Source: SZUA-36 sp963759155 (GTDB lineage: Bacteria > Pseudomonadota > Gammaproteobacteria > Xanthomonadales > SZUA-36). Taken from it: 64,000 bases of DNA. The notes beneath the pieces were generated by a model that was not told the origin of the DNA, did no database searches, and saw nothing but the letters and a program-made list of their open reading frames with translations. The stretch covers positions 248,001-312,000 of the forward strand of contig CAVWXX010000008.1 in assembly GCA_963759155.1 (NCBI GenBank), in the 5' to 3' direction. Of the stretch, positions 8,865-17,384 are shown piece after piece (position 1 is the stretch's first letter; the number at the start of each line of letters is the position of its first letter). A program made the translations under genes and the position numbers.

Positions 8865-9911
8865 TCACACGAGTGCATGGGTCAGATCAGGGATTAATTT
8901 TGTTTTTGGGTTGTTATTTAACATCCATCTAAAAACACCATCCAAATCGGCGCCATAAAAATCTTCCAGTTTTTGATAGGTCTCCTGTCGTTTTTGCAGG
9001 CTGAATCGTTGACCGCTGGTTTTCGCATCATCATGTCGGCTGTCACTATTGACGATCGCTTCAATCTTATCAGCAGGAATTCCCAGCTCCAAAAATTGAT
9101 TGGCCGCGGAAAGTGTCGCCAGCGGATCATGAATCAGTTTTTCCCCATACACAGATGCCAGTGCTTTTTTAGGTGAAAATTGCTGAAGTGCGTATTCTGC
9201 CTGTTCGATTTGCAGTCTCCAAAGCGTCAGGATGATATTGATATCTGTCATATGGAGCATGGCTGAAAGGCTGAGGTTTGCCAGGTGTGGAAAATCACAA
9301 CGGAGCAAATCAAACATGGCTCTAATCACGTGTTTACCGCTTTCGCCCTTTCTCAAGCTTGATAACAGGAAGTTTTTGGCGTCGGTATATAGCAGTAAGG
9401 ATTTTGCAGAGCCTGTAATCTGCATCAATTCCGGAATAATATTATTCACTGAATTTATCGGTTTTATCAGCAGTTTTTCGGCCGGAGCGGCATGTTTCTG
9501 CAACAGGGCCAAGGCCAGCTTAGGCATATGAGAATAATTGAGCGAGGTGGTTTTTGATCGCCATTGCAAGCGCTTGGCATTGGCCGCATCCAGCAGGATT
9601 TGCGGTTCTCGAAGACTGACACAGACCCCCTCCACATCAAGGCACCTCGACAAAAAGGTAGAAGCACAAAATGCGGTGTGAAAAATAAATTGCGGCGGGT
9701 TCTCACGCACGGTCTCATTTGCCGTATTAACCAGTGGCACGAATTCGGATAAGGGCACCGGTATAAGTTGCCGCTCAGCACCTAAATACTCAAGCTTCAG
9801 CGCACTGACCTGGCGGATTTCTTGAGGTTGTACTGGCAGGAATTCTACGTTCTCGGTGTTGAAATTAAACTTATACGCCAGGTGGTCCTTGCTGTTGATC
9901 AAATTATTCAC
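8865..9911 (-). CDS. Unknown protein with degenerate sulfotransferase-like P-loop
   Basis: A 348-residue protein with a GTG start at 9909-9911. I do not recognise a named family. Residues 75-92 (FIFHTAFCASTFLSRCLD) resemble the strand-loop-helix that binds the 5'-phosphosulfate of PAPS in sulfotransferases, but the usual PRSG(S/T)T is replaced by AFCAST. A few residues on, SLREPQILLD is placed like the conserved stretch after that helix. No signal peptide. It faces the two TPR-sulfotransferases and ends 32 bases from the second. I infer a distant sulfotransferase or another P-loop group-transfer enzyme. Function not assigned. Confidence 0.65.
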   Translation of the reverse strand: MNNLINSKDHLAYKFNFNTENVEFLPVQPQEIRQVSALKLEYLGAERQLIPVPLSEFVPLVNTANETVRENPPQFIFHTAFCASTFLSRCLDVEGVCVSLREPQILLDAANAKRLQWRSKTTSLNYSHMPKLALALLQKHAAPAEKLLIKPINSVNNIIPELMQITGSAKSLLLYTDAKNFLLSSLRKGESGKHVIRAMFDLLRCDFPHLANLSLSAMLHMTDINIILTLWRLQIEQAEYALQQFSPKKALASVYGEKLIHDPLATLSAANQFLELGIPADKIEAIVNSDSRHDDAKTSGQRFSLQKRQETYQKLEDFYGADLDGVFRWMLNNNPKTKLIPDLTHALV

Positions 9912-10098
9912 TTTTGTTTTACCTGAAACCTTGTGTGCTCAATAATGGGTTCCATACTGGTCCACAGCAATTTTCAAGTCAATATACTTCAAAATCCGGT
10001 TTTACAAATAGTATTGCACCCCCAGCAGTGTAAAATCTTTAGTTAACGGGTCAAAAACAATCAGGGATTACGCTCTAAACTCAGAAGTTGTTTTTACA

Positions 10099-10377
10099 AT
10101 GGATCAATCAGAGAAAGATGCAGGTACGATTGCCGCGCTGGTAATCAGGATGGAAGAGTCGCGTTTGCCAAGGGCGAGACGACTTCAGGAGAGAGTTATC
10201 GCGGGTGAAACGCTCAGCGACTCCGATATCAGCTTTTTGAAGAGAGTTCACGATGACTATCGTGACAACAAGGCGCTCATAATGCGTAACCCGGACTATT
10301 CTCACCTGATGGCCAGTTTTATTGACCTTTATGCGGAAATCATAGACAGGGGATTCGAAAATGAAAAAGCCCGGTAA
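10099..10377 (+). CDS. Small unknown soluble protein
   Basis: A 92-residue, charged, mostly helical protein. Visible pattern: RMEESRLPRARRLQERVIAG, then GETLSDSDISFLKRV and a C-terminal DLYAEIIDRG helix. No signal peptide or membrane segment. I do not recognise a family. The region upstream (187 bases) should hold its promoter. The next gene, hemE, is convergent. It looks like a real gene because it fills the gap with normal codon use and an ATG, but no function can be given. Confidence 0.6.
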   Translation: MDQSEKDAGTIAALVIRMEESRLPRARRLQERVIAGETLSDSDISFLKRVHDDYRDNKALIMRNPDYSHLMASFIDLYAEIIDRGFENEKAR

Positions 10378-10462
10378 GTTTGGGATTTCTTCACCGTTGT
10401 AAAAGACATTCACAACGCAACCAGCAAAATCTGCAGGGGGCTGATGCAGCCAGTGTGACCCG

Positions 10463-10484
10463 TCCGGACAGTTCAATGTCCGGA
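10463..10484. other. Hairpin between convergent genes
   Basis: A perfect 8-base inverted repeat, TCCGGACA and TGTCCGGA, around a 6-base loop. It lies between the 3' ends of the small plus-strand gene and hemE. Neither side has a strong T-run, so it may be a weak terminator or an RNA 3'-end stabiliser. Confidence 0.35.
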
Positions 10485-10509
10485 GTTTGAATCAGTTAGA
10501 TATCGAGAC

Positions 10510-11580
10510 TTAGTTCTTGTGCCATTCCCGGCTGTGGTCACGTACGCTTTCGGTTAAAACCGTCATGTGGTGTGGGTCAACCTCAGGTGTAATCCCGTGG
10601 CCAAGGTTGAATACATGACCGTTGCCTTTGCCGAAGCTGGCAAGTGTCGTTTTAACCTGGGATTCAATAATCTCCGGGGTTGTTAACATGATGGCAGGAT
10701 CAAGGTTACCCTGCAGGGATACACGGTCGCCTACCCTCGCGCGGGCCTCCCCGAGGGTCATGGTCCAGTCGACACCCAGGCCATCGCAACCGGTATCAGC
10801 CAAAGCCTCGAGGTGGGCATTGCAGCCTTTGCAGAACAGCACCACCGGTATCGTCTCGCCGTCGTAGGAGCGGTGCAGGCCATTGACGATTTTTTCCAGG
10901 TAGCGCAGTGAGAAATCCCTGAACATCTCCGGTGCCAGCACACCACCCCAGGTGTCAAAAATCTGCACGGCCTGTGCGCCACTTTCAATTTGCGCGTTGA
11001 GATAATCGATGACCCCGTCTGCCAGCTTGTCGAGTAACAAGTGAGCCGTTTGCGGGTCGCCGTAAATCATCCGCTTGATCTTTGCGAAGGCCTTGCTGGA
11101 GCCGCCTTCTACCATGTAGGTGGCCAGTGTCCATGGGCTGCCGCTGAAACCGATCAGCGGCACATCGCCATCAAGGGTTTTACGGATCAATGAAACCGCG
11201 TCCATGACATAGGCCAGCGATGTTGAAGGGTCAGGTCGTTTTAGCTGCTTAACATCCGCAGCAGAGCGGATCACTTTCTCAAATTTGGGGCCTTCACCTT
11301 CGGCAAAATACAGTCCCAGACCCATCGCGTCGGGTATCGTGAGAATGTCTGAAAACAAAATGGCCGCATCCAGCGGAAACCTGCGTAGCGGTTGCATCGT
11401 CACTTCACAGGCGAGCTCCGGGTTGGTACACAGGTTCATGAAACTGCCTGCTTCTCCGCGGATTTGCCGGTACTCAGGAAGATAACGGCCGGCCTGACGC
11501 ATCACCCATATCGGTGTTCTTTCGGTTGGTTGACGAAGTAATGCCTTGATATATAGATCATTTTTTAAAGGTGAGTTCAT
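10510..11580 (-). CDS. hemE: Uroporphyrinogen decarboxylase
   Basis: Converts uroporphyrinogen III to coproporphyrinogen III by removing four acetate carboxyls in haem synthesis; cytoplasmic. The N-terminal signature WVMRQAGRYLPEYR at 25-38 and ILFSDILTIPDAMG near 74 contain the Arg and Asp that hold the substrate. GFSGSPWTLATYMVEGG and the C-terminal NLGHGITPEVDPHHM complete the family pattern. Length 356 is normal. It lies 7 bases after aroB on the same strand, so aroK-aroB-hemE probably form one transcript. Confidence 0.97.
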   Translation of the reverse strand: MNSPLKNDLYIKALLRQPTERTPIWVMRQAGRYLPEYRQIRGEAGSFMNLCTNPELACEVTMQPLRRFPLDAAILFSDILTIPDAMGLGLYFAEGEGPKFEKVIRSAADVKQLKRPDPSTSLAYVMDAVSLIRKTLDGDVPLIGFSGSPWTLATYMVEGGSSKAFAKIKRMIYGDPQTAHLLLDKLADGVIDYLNAQIESGAQAVQIFDTWGGVLAPEMFRDFSLRYLEKIVNGLHRSYDGETIPVVLFCKGCNAHLEALADTGCDGLGVDWTMTLGEARARVGDRVSLQGNLDPAIMLTTPEIIESQVKTTLASFGKGNGHVFNLGHGITPEVDPHHMTVLTESVRDHSREWHKN

Positions 11581-11587
11581 GGGTTGT

Positions 11588-12688
11588 TCAACGCTTTCCT
11601 GATTGGGTTTTTGTTTGACTGGCTTTGAGGGCCGTAGCGATTTGCAGCTTATCAGAACTGCTGTCGATAATCCCCTCGCCGGCGGATTTTACCAGTATTA
11701 AACGGGTAGAACCGGCAATGACTTTCTTGTCCAGCTTCATGGTTTCAATAATGTCACTTATTTGCAGGTTTTCCGGGATATCCAGCGGCAGGTCAAACGC
11801 CTGGAGTAAAGTACCCAGGCGCTCGCTCAAACCCGTTTCGCATAAACCCCTGAGTTCACTGAGCCTGCTTGCCACCATCATGCCGATGGCAACGGCTTCG
11901 CCATGAAGATATTGCCGGTAATGGGTCAATGTTTCTATCGCATGGGCAAAACTGTGACCGAAGTTCAGTAGGGCGCGTACACCCGCTTCGCGCTCGTCCT
12001 CGGCAACCACTTCGGCCTTGTTGGCGATGCTGCGTCTGATCATGCCGGTCAGTACGCCAGGCTCCCTTGCCATGATGGCCGCTTTATTGCTCTCGAGCCA
12101 GCTGAGAAGCGCCTCATCCCGAATGGCAGCGATTTTGATGACTTCTGCAAGACCGGCAGAAAACTCCCGTGCGGGTAGTGTTTTCAGTGTTTCAATATCA
12201 ACCAGCACGGCCTCCGGTTGGTGAAAGGCGCCAACCAGGTTTTTTCCGTTTGGATGATTAAAACCGGTTTTGCCACCGACGGAGGCATCCACCTGCGACA
12301 GCAAGGTGGTAGGTATCTGGACAAACTTGATGCCACGCATATAGCTGGCAGCCGCAAAACCACCCATGTCACCGACGACCCCGCCACCCAGGGTGAAAAG
12401 CGTGGTGTCCCGGGTGGCCCGGACTTCAACCAGCTTATCAATGATTTTTGACCAGTATTCAGACGTTTTATAGTTTTCACCATCCGGAAGAATCAGGCTG
12501 TGGACCTCTGCATGTGTCAGTGAGCGGGTCAGGCTCTCCAGGTACAGCGGCGCCACGGTTTCATTGCTGACAATGAGTGCGGTGCCTCCTGCAGCGATAT
12601 CAAATGCGGGATGTGTTGTGCCGAGTAAACCGGCGCCAATGTAAACCGTGTAACTACGGTCTGCCAGATCTACGTTAACGTTCTGCAT
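11588..12688 (-). CDS. aroB: 3-dehydroquinate synthase
   Basis: Second step of the shikimate pathway: DAHP to 3-dehydroquinate, NAD- and metal-dependent, cytoplasmic. Visible motifs are GGGVVGDMGGFAA (nucleotide binding), PTTLLSQVDASVGGKTG and KNLVGAFHQP (substrate and metal region), and the metal-binding HSFAHAIE. I start at the ATG at 12686-12688 (MQNVNVDLADRSY), giving 366 residues, the usual length. The reading frame stays open 39 codons upstream, but that stretch overlaps aroK and looks nothing like AroB. The start overlaps the aroK stop by 14 bases, suggesting coupling. Confidence 0.96.
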   Translation of the reverse strand: MQNVNVDLADRSYTVYIGAGLLGTTHPAFDIAAGGTALIVSNETVAPLYLESLTRSLTHAEVHSLILPDGENYKTSEYWSKIIDKLVEVRATRDTTLFTLGGGVVGDMGGFAAASYMRGIKFVQIPTTLLSQVDASVGGKTGFNHPNGKNLVGAFHQPEAVLVDIETLKTLPAREFSAGLAEVIKIAAIRDEALLSWLESNKAAIMAREPGVLTGMIRRSIANKAEVVAEDEREAGVRALLNFGHSFAHAIETLTHYRQYLHGEAVAIGMMVASRLSELRGLCETGLSERLGTLLQAFDLPLDIPENLQISDIIETMKLDKKVIAGSTRLILVKSAGEGIIDSSSDKLQIATALKASQTKTQSGKR

Positions 12689-13235
12689 GGCTTTGCTCCT
12701 GACTGAGCATGTCGAGTCGCTCCGAAATGGCATTGAAAAGTGCTTTTGCCGTGGCATACACACTTGAATCACGGGTGGTGAATACGAGGTCCGCGGTGGC
12801 ATCATAAAGAGGATTTCGCACCTCGGCGAGGTCCTTCAGACGTTGTACCCTGTCATCGGCCTGTAACAAGGGCCGGCTCTTGTCCTTTTGCAACCGTTTG
12901 AGCTGGTTATCTATGCTGGTTTTCAGGTAGACAACCAGGCCATGTGAGCGCAACAGTCGACGGTTCTCTTCCTTACAAACGATGCCGCCGCCGGTGGCAA
13001 TCAACACACCGGTTTTTGTAGTCAGTTGTTCAAGGAGGTGATGTTCCCGCAGGCGAAACCCTGACTCGCCTTCGAGGTCAAATATCAAGCTGACGCTGGC
13101 ACCGGTCAGTCTTTCCAGTTCGTGATCACAGTCGTAAAACTCAAGATCAAACATTTTTGCAAGCTGCCGGCCGATCGTCGTTTTGCCTGACCCCATCGGG
13201 CCGATCAGAAAAATATTCTGTTTGAGGTTCTTCAT
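12675..13235 (-). CDS. aroK: Shikimate kinase
   Basis: Phosphorylates shikimate at the 3-hydroxyl using ATP. The Walker A loop is GPMGSGKTTIG at 12-22. The shikimate-binding region DCDHELE and GESGFRLRE follow, then the GGG loop (ATGGGIV) and the lid Arg in SRPLL. Length 186 is normal for AroK/AroL. It is the first gene of the aroK-aroB-hemE unit. In many gammaproteobacteria aroKB lies next to pilMNOPQ; here the divergent neighbour is an exosortase, 93 bases away. Confidence 0.96.
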   Translation of the reverse strand: MKNLKQNIFLIGPMGSGKTTIGRQLAKMFDLEFYDCDHELERLTGASVSLIFDLEGESGFRLREHHLLEQLTTKTGVLIATGGGIVCKEENRRLLRSHGLVVYLKTSIDNQLKRLQKDKSRPLLQADDRVQRLKDLAEVRNPLYDATADLVFTTRDSSVYATAKALFNAISERLDMLSQEQSHAER

Positions 13236-13328
13236 TTAATATCAGGCATCGTCATAAACGGCGTGCAAGCCCGTTTGGCTTTGGGTACCATTGCTGCGTT
13301 CTGTATAACCGGTAAGGCAAAAGGCTTA

Positions 13329-13841
13329 ATGCTAAGATTTTTTATCATATTCTCAGTACTATTGATCGGGCTGTTTACACTTGAGCTTTTCCAATCAGCG
13401 GAAAAGTACATCATCCTGCCGTTTACATCAATGATTGCCGATATCAGTGTCTGGATTGTGCAGAGTTTCGATGACAATGTCATGGCAACAGGCAACGTCA
13501 TCCGGGACAAGGTGTCAGGCTTTGGTGTTCGCATAGAGCGGGGTTGCAACGGTCTGGAAGCTGTCATTATTCTATTCTCCGCTATATTTGCGTTTCCGGC
13601 GCCGTTTAAAAACAAAATTATTGGCTTTGTTGCCGGTTTCTTTGCGATCCAGCTTCTCAACCTGGTAAGAATCATAAGTCTTTATTACCTGGGCCAGTGG
13701 AATTACACGGCATTTGAATGGTTTCACCTCTACCTGTGGCAGGCCCTGATCATTCTGGATGCGCTGGTGGTTTGGCTCATCTGGTTACGAACCTTGCCTG
13801 GCGCACGTGCGCGTCCGGATGATCCGGAGCCGGAGCCGGCC
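13329..13841 (+). CDS. xrtH: Exosortase H
   Basis: Integral membrane cysteine transpeptidase-like enzyme thought to process proteins with a C-terminal sorting signal (IPTLxxWG-CTERM for the H type). The catalytic triad is visible: Cys73 in RGCNGLEA, Arg114 in NLVRIISLYY and His133 in WFHLYLWQ. About five membrane helices. The small size (171 residues) and the GCNG.EA / FAFPA / WFHLYLWQ pattern point to XrtH rather than the larger EpsH. I take the ATG at 13329 after AAGG; a GTG at 13263 would add 22 residues not expected in the family. The stop codon shares a base with the next gene's ATG. No gene in this window ends in an IPTL-type signal, so its targets are elsewhere. Confidence 0.82.
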
Positions 13842-13843
13842 TA

Positions 13844-14677
13844 ATGCGGGTTTTGATCGCCGGCTGCGGTGACGTTGGTAACGTGCTCGCTATGGCGCTG
13901 CTGAAAGACGGTCACACTGTCTTTGGTTTAAAACGCGATACATCCAGCCTTCCCAGCGGTGTGCATGCCGTTTCAGCCGACCTTCTTGACCCGGCGACAC
14001 TCACAAACCTGCCGGATGCGATCGATTGGCTGGTGTTTATGCCAACACCTGCCGGTCGCACACAGGCAGCTTACGAGGCAATTTTTATCCAGGGCTGGAA
14101 GAATCTCTGGGCAGGCTTGAAGCAGCACCCGGCGCGTAGCTTGGTGGTTTCCAGTACCGCGGTGTTTGGCGAGGACAGTGGCGGTATTGTCAATGAAGAG
14201 ACTGACCCCCGGCCCACCGGTTTCAATGGCAAAGTGCTGCTGGAAATGGAGCAACTGGCGGGCCGGTGTACAGATAAGCTGGTGGTGGTCAGAATCTCGG
14301 GTATCTACGGGCCTGGTCGTGAGCGGTTGATCAGGCTGGCCGCCTCAGACGGACTGGAGATCCAGCAGGATCCACCGAGCTTTACCAATCGCATACACAG
14401 GGATGACGCCGCTGCAGCGCTGAAGCACCTGTTGGAAATTGATAATCCCCATGCCTTGTACGTGGCGACCGATGACCGGCCGGCACCGAGATATGAGGTT
14501 GTGAACTGGCTGGCCAGGATGCAGGGCTGTGCATCGCCCCGTGGGCTTCGGGATGAATCGGCAGCCCGCGGCAAACGCGTAAGCAACCAGCGCTTGCGTG
14601 ATAGTGGGTTCAAACTGTCTTACCCGGATTACCAGGCCGGTTATGCTGCCGTTTTGAAGCAACGGCAGCATAAATGA
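13844..14677 (+). CDS. NAD(P)-dependent SDR, epimerase/dehydratase type
   Basis: A 277-residue extended-type short-chain dehydrogenase, cytoplasmic. The dinucleotide motif is GCGDVG at 7-12. VVSSTAVFGE corresponds to the catalytic Ser region and RISGIYGPGRERL to the region after the active site. The usual YxxxK is not clear: the expected place reads FNGKVLLEMEQ, so Tyr appears replaced by Phe or Asn. This atypical site is common in the YeeZ-like subgroup, whose role is unclear. Start and the exosortase stop overlap by one base (TAATG), so the two are translationally coupled. Confidence 0.8.
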   Translation: MRVLIAGCGDVGNVLAMALLKDGHTVFGLKRDTSSLPSGVHAVSADLLDPATLTNLPDAIDWLVFMPTPAGRTQAAYEAIFIQGWKNLWAGLKQHPARSLVVSSTAVFGEDSGGIVNEETDPRPTGFNGKVLLEMEQLAGRCTDKLVVVRISGIYGPGRERLIRLAASDGLEIQQDPPSFTNRIHRDDAAAALKHLLEIDNPHALYVATDDRPAPRYEVVNWLARMQGCASPRGLRDESAARGKRVSNQRLRDSGFKLSYPDYQAGYAAVLKQRQHK

Positions 14678-14696
14678 TGAAGCCTGGCAGGCCCGC

Positions 14697-15140
14697 CTAC
14701 TCGGTATAAAACTGCTGATTGAATTTCAGTTCGTAAGCCTTTCCCTGGTTTTCGGGGGTGACCATCACTGTGAAAGTGAATGTTTCCATGTTTCTGACAG
14801 ACAGCTCACCGATGTAATAGACTGCGTCTCCACCTTCATTGATCTCACGCATCTCTACCTGGCGGGTCTGGCCTGTCAGGTTGCGGGCGGATACGGTGAC
14901 CGATGCCCTGACGGCCACTGGTAGCTGACCGTCAACGTTCTTAAGTACGGCGATATTCACCAGGCCACGGCTATCTGAGCGGCGGATGTTATAAGTTTTG
15001 GCCACTTCCGGGGCAATCAGGCTGGAATTCAGCGCATTGTAGTGAACGGTATAGTCGTTGAACTGCTGTGATTGCTGTGCACTGGCCGTTAATGGTGACA
15101 GGACCAATAGCAGTGTCAGTAGTTTTGCCAGTGTGTTCAT
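14697..15140 (-). CDS. DUF4426 periplasmic protein
   Basis: A 147-residue secreted protein. The signal peptide covers residues 1-21 (MNTLAKLLTLLLVLSPLTA, cut near SAQ). The mature part begins QQFNDYTVHYNALNSSLIAPEVAKTY, the pattern of DUF4426. It continues with an Ig-like beta pattern and ends KAYELKFNQQFYTE. Function unknown. Genes of this family commonly follow yggT-proC, as here, which supports the assignment. It is the last gene of the yggS/proC/yggT cluster. Confidence 0.85.
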   Translation of the reverse strand: MNTLAKLLTLLLVLSPLTASAQQSQQFNDYTVHYNALNSSLIAPEVAKTYNIRRSDSRGLVNIAVLKNVDGQLPVAVRASVTVSARNLTGQTRQVEMREINEGGDAVYYIGELSVRNMETFTFTVMVTPENQGKAYELKFNQQFYTE

Positions 15141-15192
15141 TCATCAACTCCAAGGGGACGGATGCAGGATTCAGCTTATGTATTGCCGCTAT

Positions 15193-15729
15193 CTACCATC
15201 CTAGCAGAAGCAAAAGCGCACGTAGTGCAATCAGCGCAATCAATGGCGACAGATCCACACCACCCAGTGAAGGCAAGAACCTGTTAATCGGTTGCAATAC
15301 CGGCTCGGTCAATTGATAGACCAACGGAATCAATGGGTGCCGTGACTGGTTTGCAAACCAGCTGATGATGACCCGTGCAATTATCAGTACAAAATAGGTC
15401 AATAAAAGCGCAATCAGTAACTTTCTGACTGCAAACAACAGTAAAAACTGGAAGCCGAAATCTGTTTTGCTGAGCAGACTGATGACAACCAGTTGCAGCA
15501 GTTCCAGCAATAGCATGACGACCACGGACGCCGTATCCAGTTTGCCAATCGAAGGAATGATCCGGCGTGCAGGAACCAGCACGGGATTGGTGACCTTGAC
15601 CAGGAACTGGCTTAAAGGGTTGTAGAAATCAGCCTTGACCCATTGCAGTAGAAGACGGAGCAGAATCGCTGTGACGTAGAGGTCGGTTATCGTGCTGATC
15701 AGGTAAATGAGTGAAGCGGACCAGTTCAT
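15193..15729 (-). CDS. yggT: YggT family membrane protein
   Basis: A 178-residue integral membrane protein with two repeats of the YGGT unit. Each has a helix, then PLSQFLVKVTNPVLVPARRIIP in the first and PLIPLVYQLTEPVLQPINRFLP in the second. Family members are linked to osmotic resistance and, in cyanobacteria and plants, to thylakoid or cell-division organisation; the bacterial role is not settled. The start overlaps the proC stop by 4 bases, so the two are co-translated. Confidence 0.92.
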   Translation of the reverse strand: MNWSASLIYLISTITDLYVTAILLRLLLQWVKADFYNPLSQFLVKVTNPVLVPARRIIPSIGKLDTASVVVMLLLELLQLVVISLLSKTDFGFQFLLLFAVRKLLIALLLTYFVLIIARVIISWFANQSRHPLIPLVYQLTEPVLQPINRFLPSLGGVDLSPLIALIALRALLLLLGW

Positions 15730-16541
15730 GATTTGGCTCCTTCTTCCGCCAGTTCCTGCCCGCGCCGGGTTGCGGCCGTAATGGCGGTATCGATCAGTTG
15801 CTCAAAATGGCCGGCTTCGAGCCGTTCCAGCGCAGCTTCTGTTGTTCCACCCTTTGTGGTTACCTGCTGACGGAGCGTAGTGACATCCGCGTCACTCTGA
15901 ACGGCCATGACACTGGCGCCATGGGCGGTATGCAGCGCTAACTTGCTGGCAATGTCTGCCGGTAAGCCGAGCCGGGTTCCGGCCTTGCCCAGGCATTCAA
16001 CCAGGTAATAGAAGTAGGCGGGCCCACTGCCTGATACGGCGGTTACTATATCCAGCAGGCTTTCCTTATCCAGCCAGACCACTTCACCGGCAGACTCCAT
16101 CAGGTTTTGTGACAGCTCACGTTGCGCGAGCGTGCAATTTACCCGTGCATACATCCCCGTGATGCCCAGGCCGATCAGTGCCGGTGTGTTGGGCATGGTA
16201 CGGACGATGGGAGGGCTTGATGTCAGGTGGGCGGCGATCTGGCTGGTCGGAATACCCGCAACAATAGAGATGATCAGTTGCTGGTCAGTGACCAGGTCCT
16301 GTATCTCCGCCAGCACCATGGGCAGCACCTGTGGCTTGACCGCCAGCACAATGGCATCCATGCCCTTGATGGCATCCGCGGCACGTTCATAGCACGCGAC
16401 GGGCCAGCGTTTTTGCAAATACTCCCTCGCAGCGGCGCCCGGATCGGCGACCTGTACCCGGTCTACGTTGTGCCGTGAAGCAAAAAGACTGCTGATCAGT
16501 GCCGTGGCCATATTGCCGCCGCCGATAAATCCGATTCTCAT
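15726..16541 (-). CDS. proC: Pyrroline-5-carboxylate reductase
   Basis: Last step of proline synthesis: reduces pyrroline-5-carboxylate with NAD(P)H, cytoplasmic. Residues 1-20 have the Rossmann start IGFIGGGNMATAL. VLAVKPQVLP, the substrate region RTMPNTPALIG and the signature SGSGPAYFYYLVE follow; the C-terminal VTTKGGTTEAALE is the dimerisation segment. Length 271 is normal. It sits between yggS and yggT in the order seen across gammaproteobacteria. Confidence 0.96.
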   Translation of the reverse strand: MRIGFIGGGNMATALISSLFASRHNVDRVQVADPGAAAREYLQKRWPVACYERAADAIKGMDAIVLAVKPQVLPMVLAEIQDLVTDQQLIISIVAGIPTSQIAAHLTSSPPIVRTMPNTPALIGLGITGMYARVNCTLAQRELSQNLMESAGEVVWLDKESLLDIVTAVSGSGPAYFYYLVECLGKAGTRLGLPADIASKLALHTAHGASVMAVQSDADVTTLRQQVTTKGGTTEAALERLEAGHFEQLIDTAITAATRRGQELAEEGAKS

Positions 16542-16563
16542 TTTTTATCCTTATGAATGACTA

Positions 16564-17250
16564 TCATGCTTCTCGTTTCCCAAACAGGTCCGTTCCGATT
16601 CGAACCATGGTGCTGCCTTCAGAGATGGCAACTTCCAGGTCGGATGACATACCCATCGAGAGCGTGTCGATGTCATGACCCTCATTTTTTAGTTCTTCAA
16701 ATAAAGTCTTCATCCTGCGAAAGCTGTCGTGTTGCATTTGTATATCATTGGCCACACTGGGTATCGCCATCAAGCCTCGCAGTTTTATGTTCTTGAGATC
16801 CCGTGTAAGTGCTGCGAGCTGGGAAACCTCATCAGGCCTCGCACCGGCTTTTTGAGGTTCCAGGTCAATATTCACCTGCAAACAAATGTTGAGTGGTCCC
16901 AGCGAGTCCGGTCTTTGCAGTGATAAGCGGTTCAGGGTTTTTTGCCTGTCGACACTTTGCACCCATTGAAAATTCTCGGCCACGGCCCGGGTTTTATTGG
17001 ATTGCAGCGTACCGATAAAATGCCATTGCAAATCCAGGCCGGCCAGTTCCCACTGCTTATCCAGTGCTTCCTGTAACTGGTTTTCGCCAAAACAATGCAC
17101 GCCCAGCCTGTTTAATGCAGCGATTTTACCGGCAGGATGGCGTTTGCCAACTGCAAGCAAGGTAACTTCATCGGGTGATCTGTCCGAGGCAATACAGGCT
17201 TTTTCAATTCTTTGCCGAACAAAATTTAGTCTGTCTATTGAGTCATTCAT
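16564..17250 (-). CDS. yggS: YggS-type PLP homeostasis protein
   Basis: A PLP-binding TIM-barrel protein of the PLPBP family that buffers pyridoxal phosphate; no enzyme reaction is known. PLP would attach to Lys36 (LLAVGKRHP; the family usually has AVSKTKP). ENQLQEA, WHFIGTLQSNKTR and the phosphate-binding LSMGMSSDLEVAISEGSTM are conserved, ending in RIGTDLFG. Length 228 is typical. It diverges from pilT, 134 bases away, as in many relatives. Confidence 0.94.
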   Translation of the reverse strand: MNDSIDRLNFVRQRIEKACIASDRSPDEVTLLAVGKRHPAGKIAALNRLGVHCFGENQLQEALDKQWELAGLDLQWHFIGTLQSNKTRAVAENFQWVQSVDRQKTLNRLSLQRPDSLGPLNICLQVNIDLEPQKAGARPDEVSQLAALTRDLKNIKLRGLMAIPSVANDIQMQHDSFRRMKTLFEELKNEGHDIDTLSMGMSSDLEVAISEGSTMVRIGTDLFGKREA

Positions 17251-17307
17251 GTTGCAGCGCGCTTTAGCAGGGTCTATTGTTACAGTTGTATTTATGCCAA
17301 CCAGGGA

Positions 17308-17335
17308 TTGGACTTAAGCATTTCTCTAATAATGA
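17308..17335 (+). promoter_or_regulatory. Possible promoter of pilT
   Basis: TTGGAC at 17308-17313 and TAATGA at 17330-17335 are 16 bases apart, about 50 bases before the pilT ATG, which has a strong AAGGAGGGG site. The match to sigma-70 consensus is only fair. Confidence 0.3.
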
Positions 17336-17384
17336 GTCATAATAGTATTGTAACGCGACCAGTGTCCGTACAAGGAGGGGTTAA

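Noticed and set aside
8846..8872. Short repeat of CACGATCA between convergent genes
   Set aside because: Only two to three short copies; no structure or function can be supported.
12689..12805. 39-codon upstream extension of aroB
   Set aside because: It overlaps aroK in another frame and does not resemble AroB; the ATG at 12688 gives the family length.
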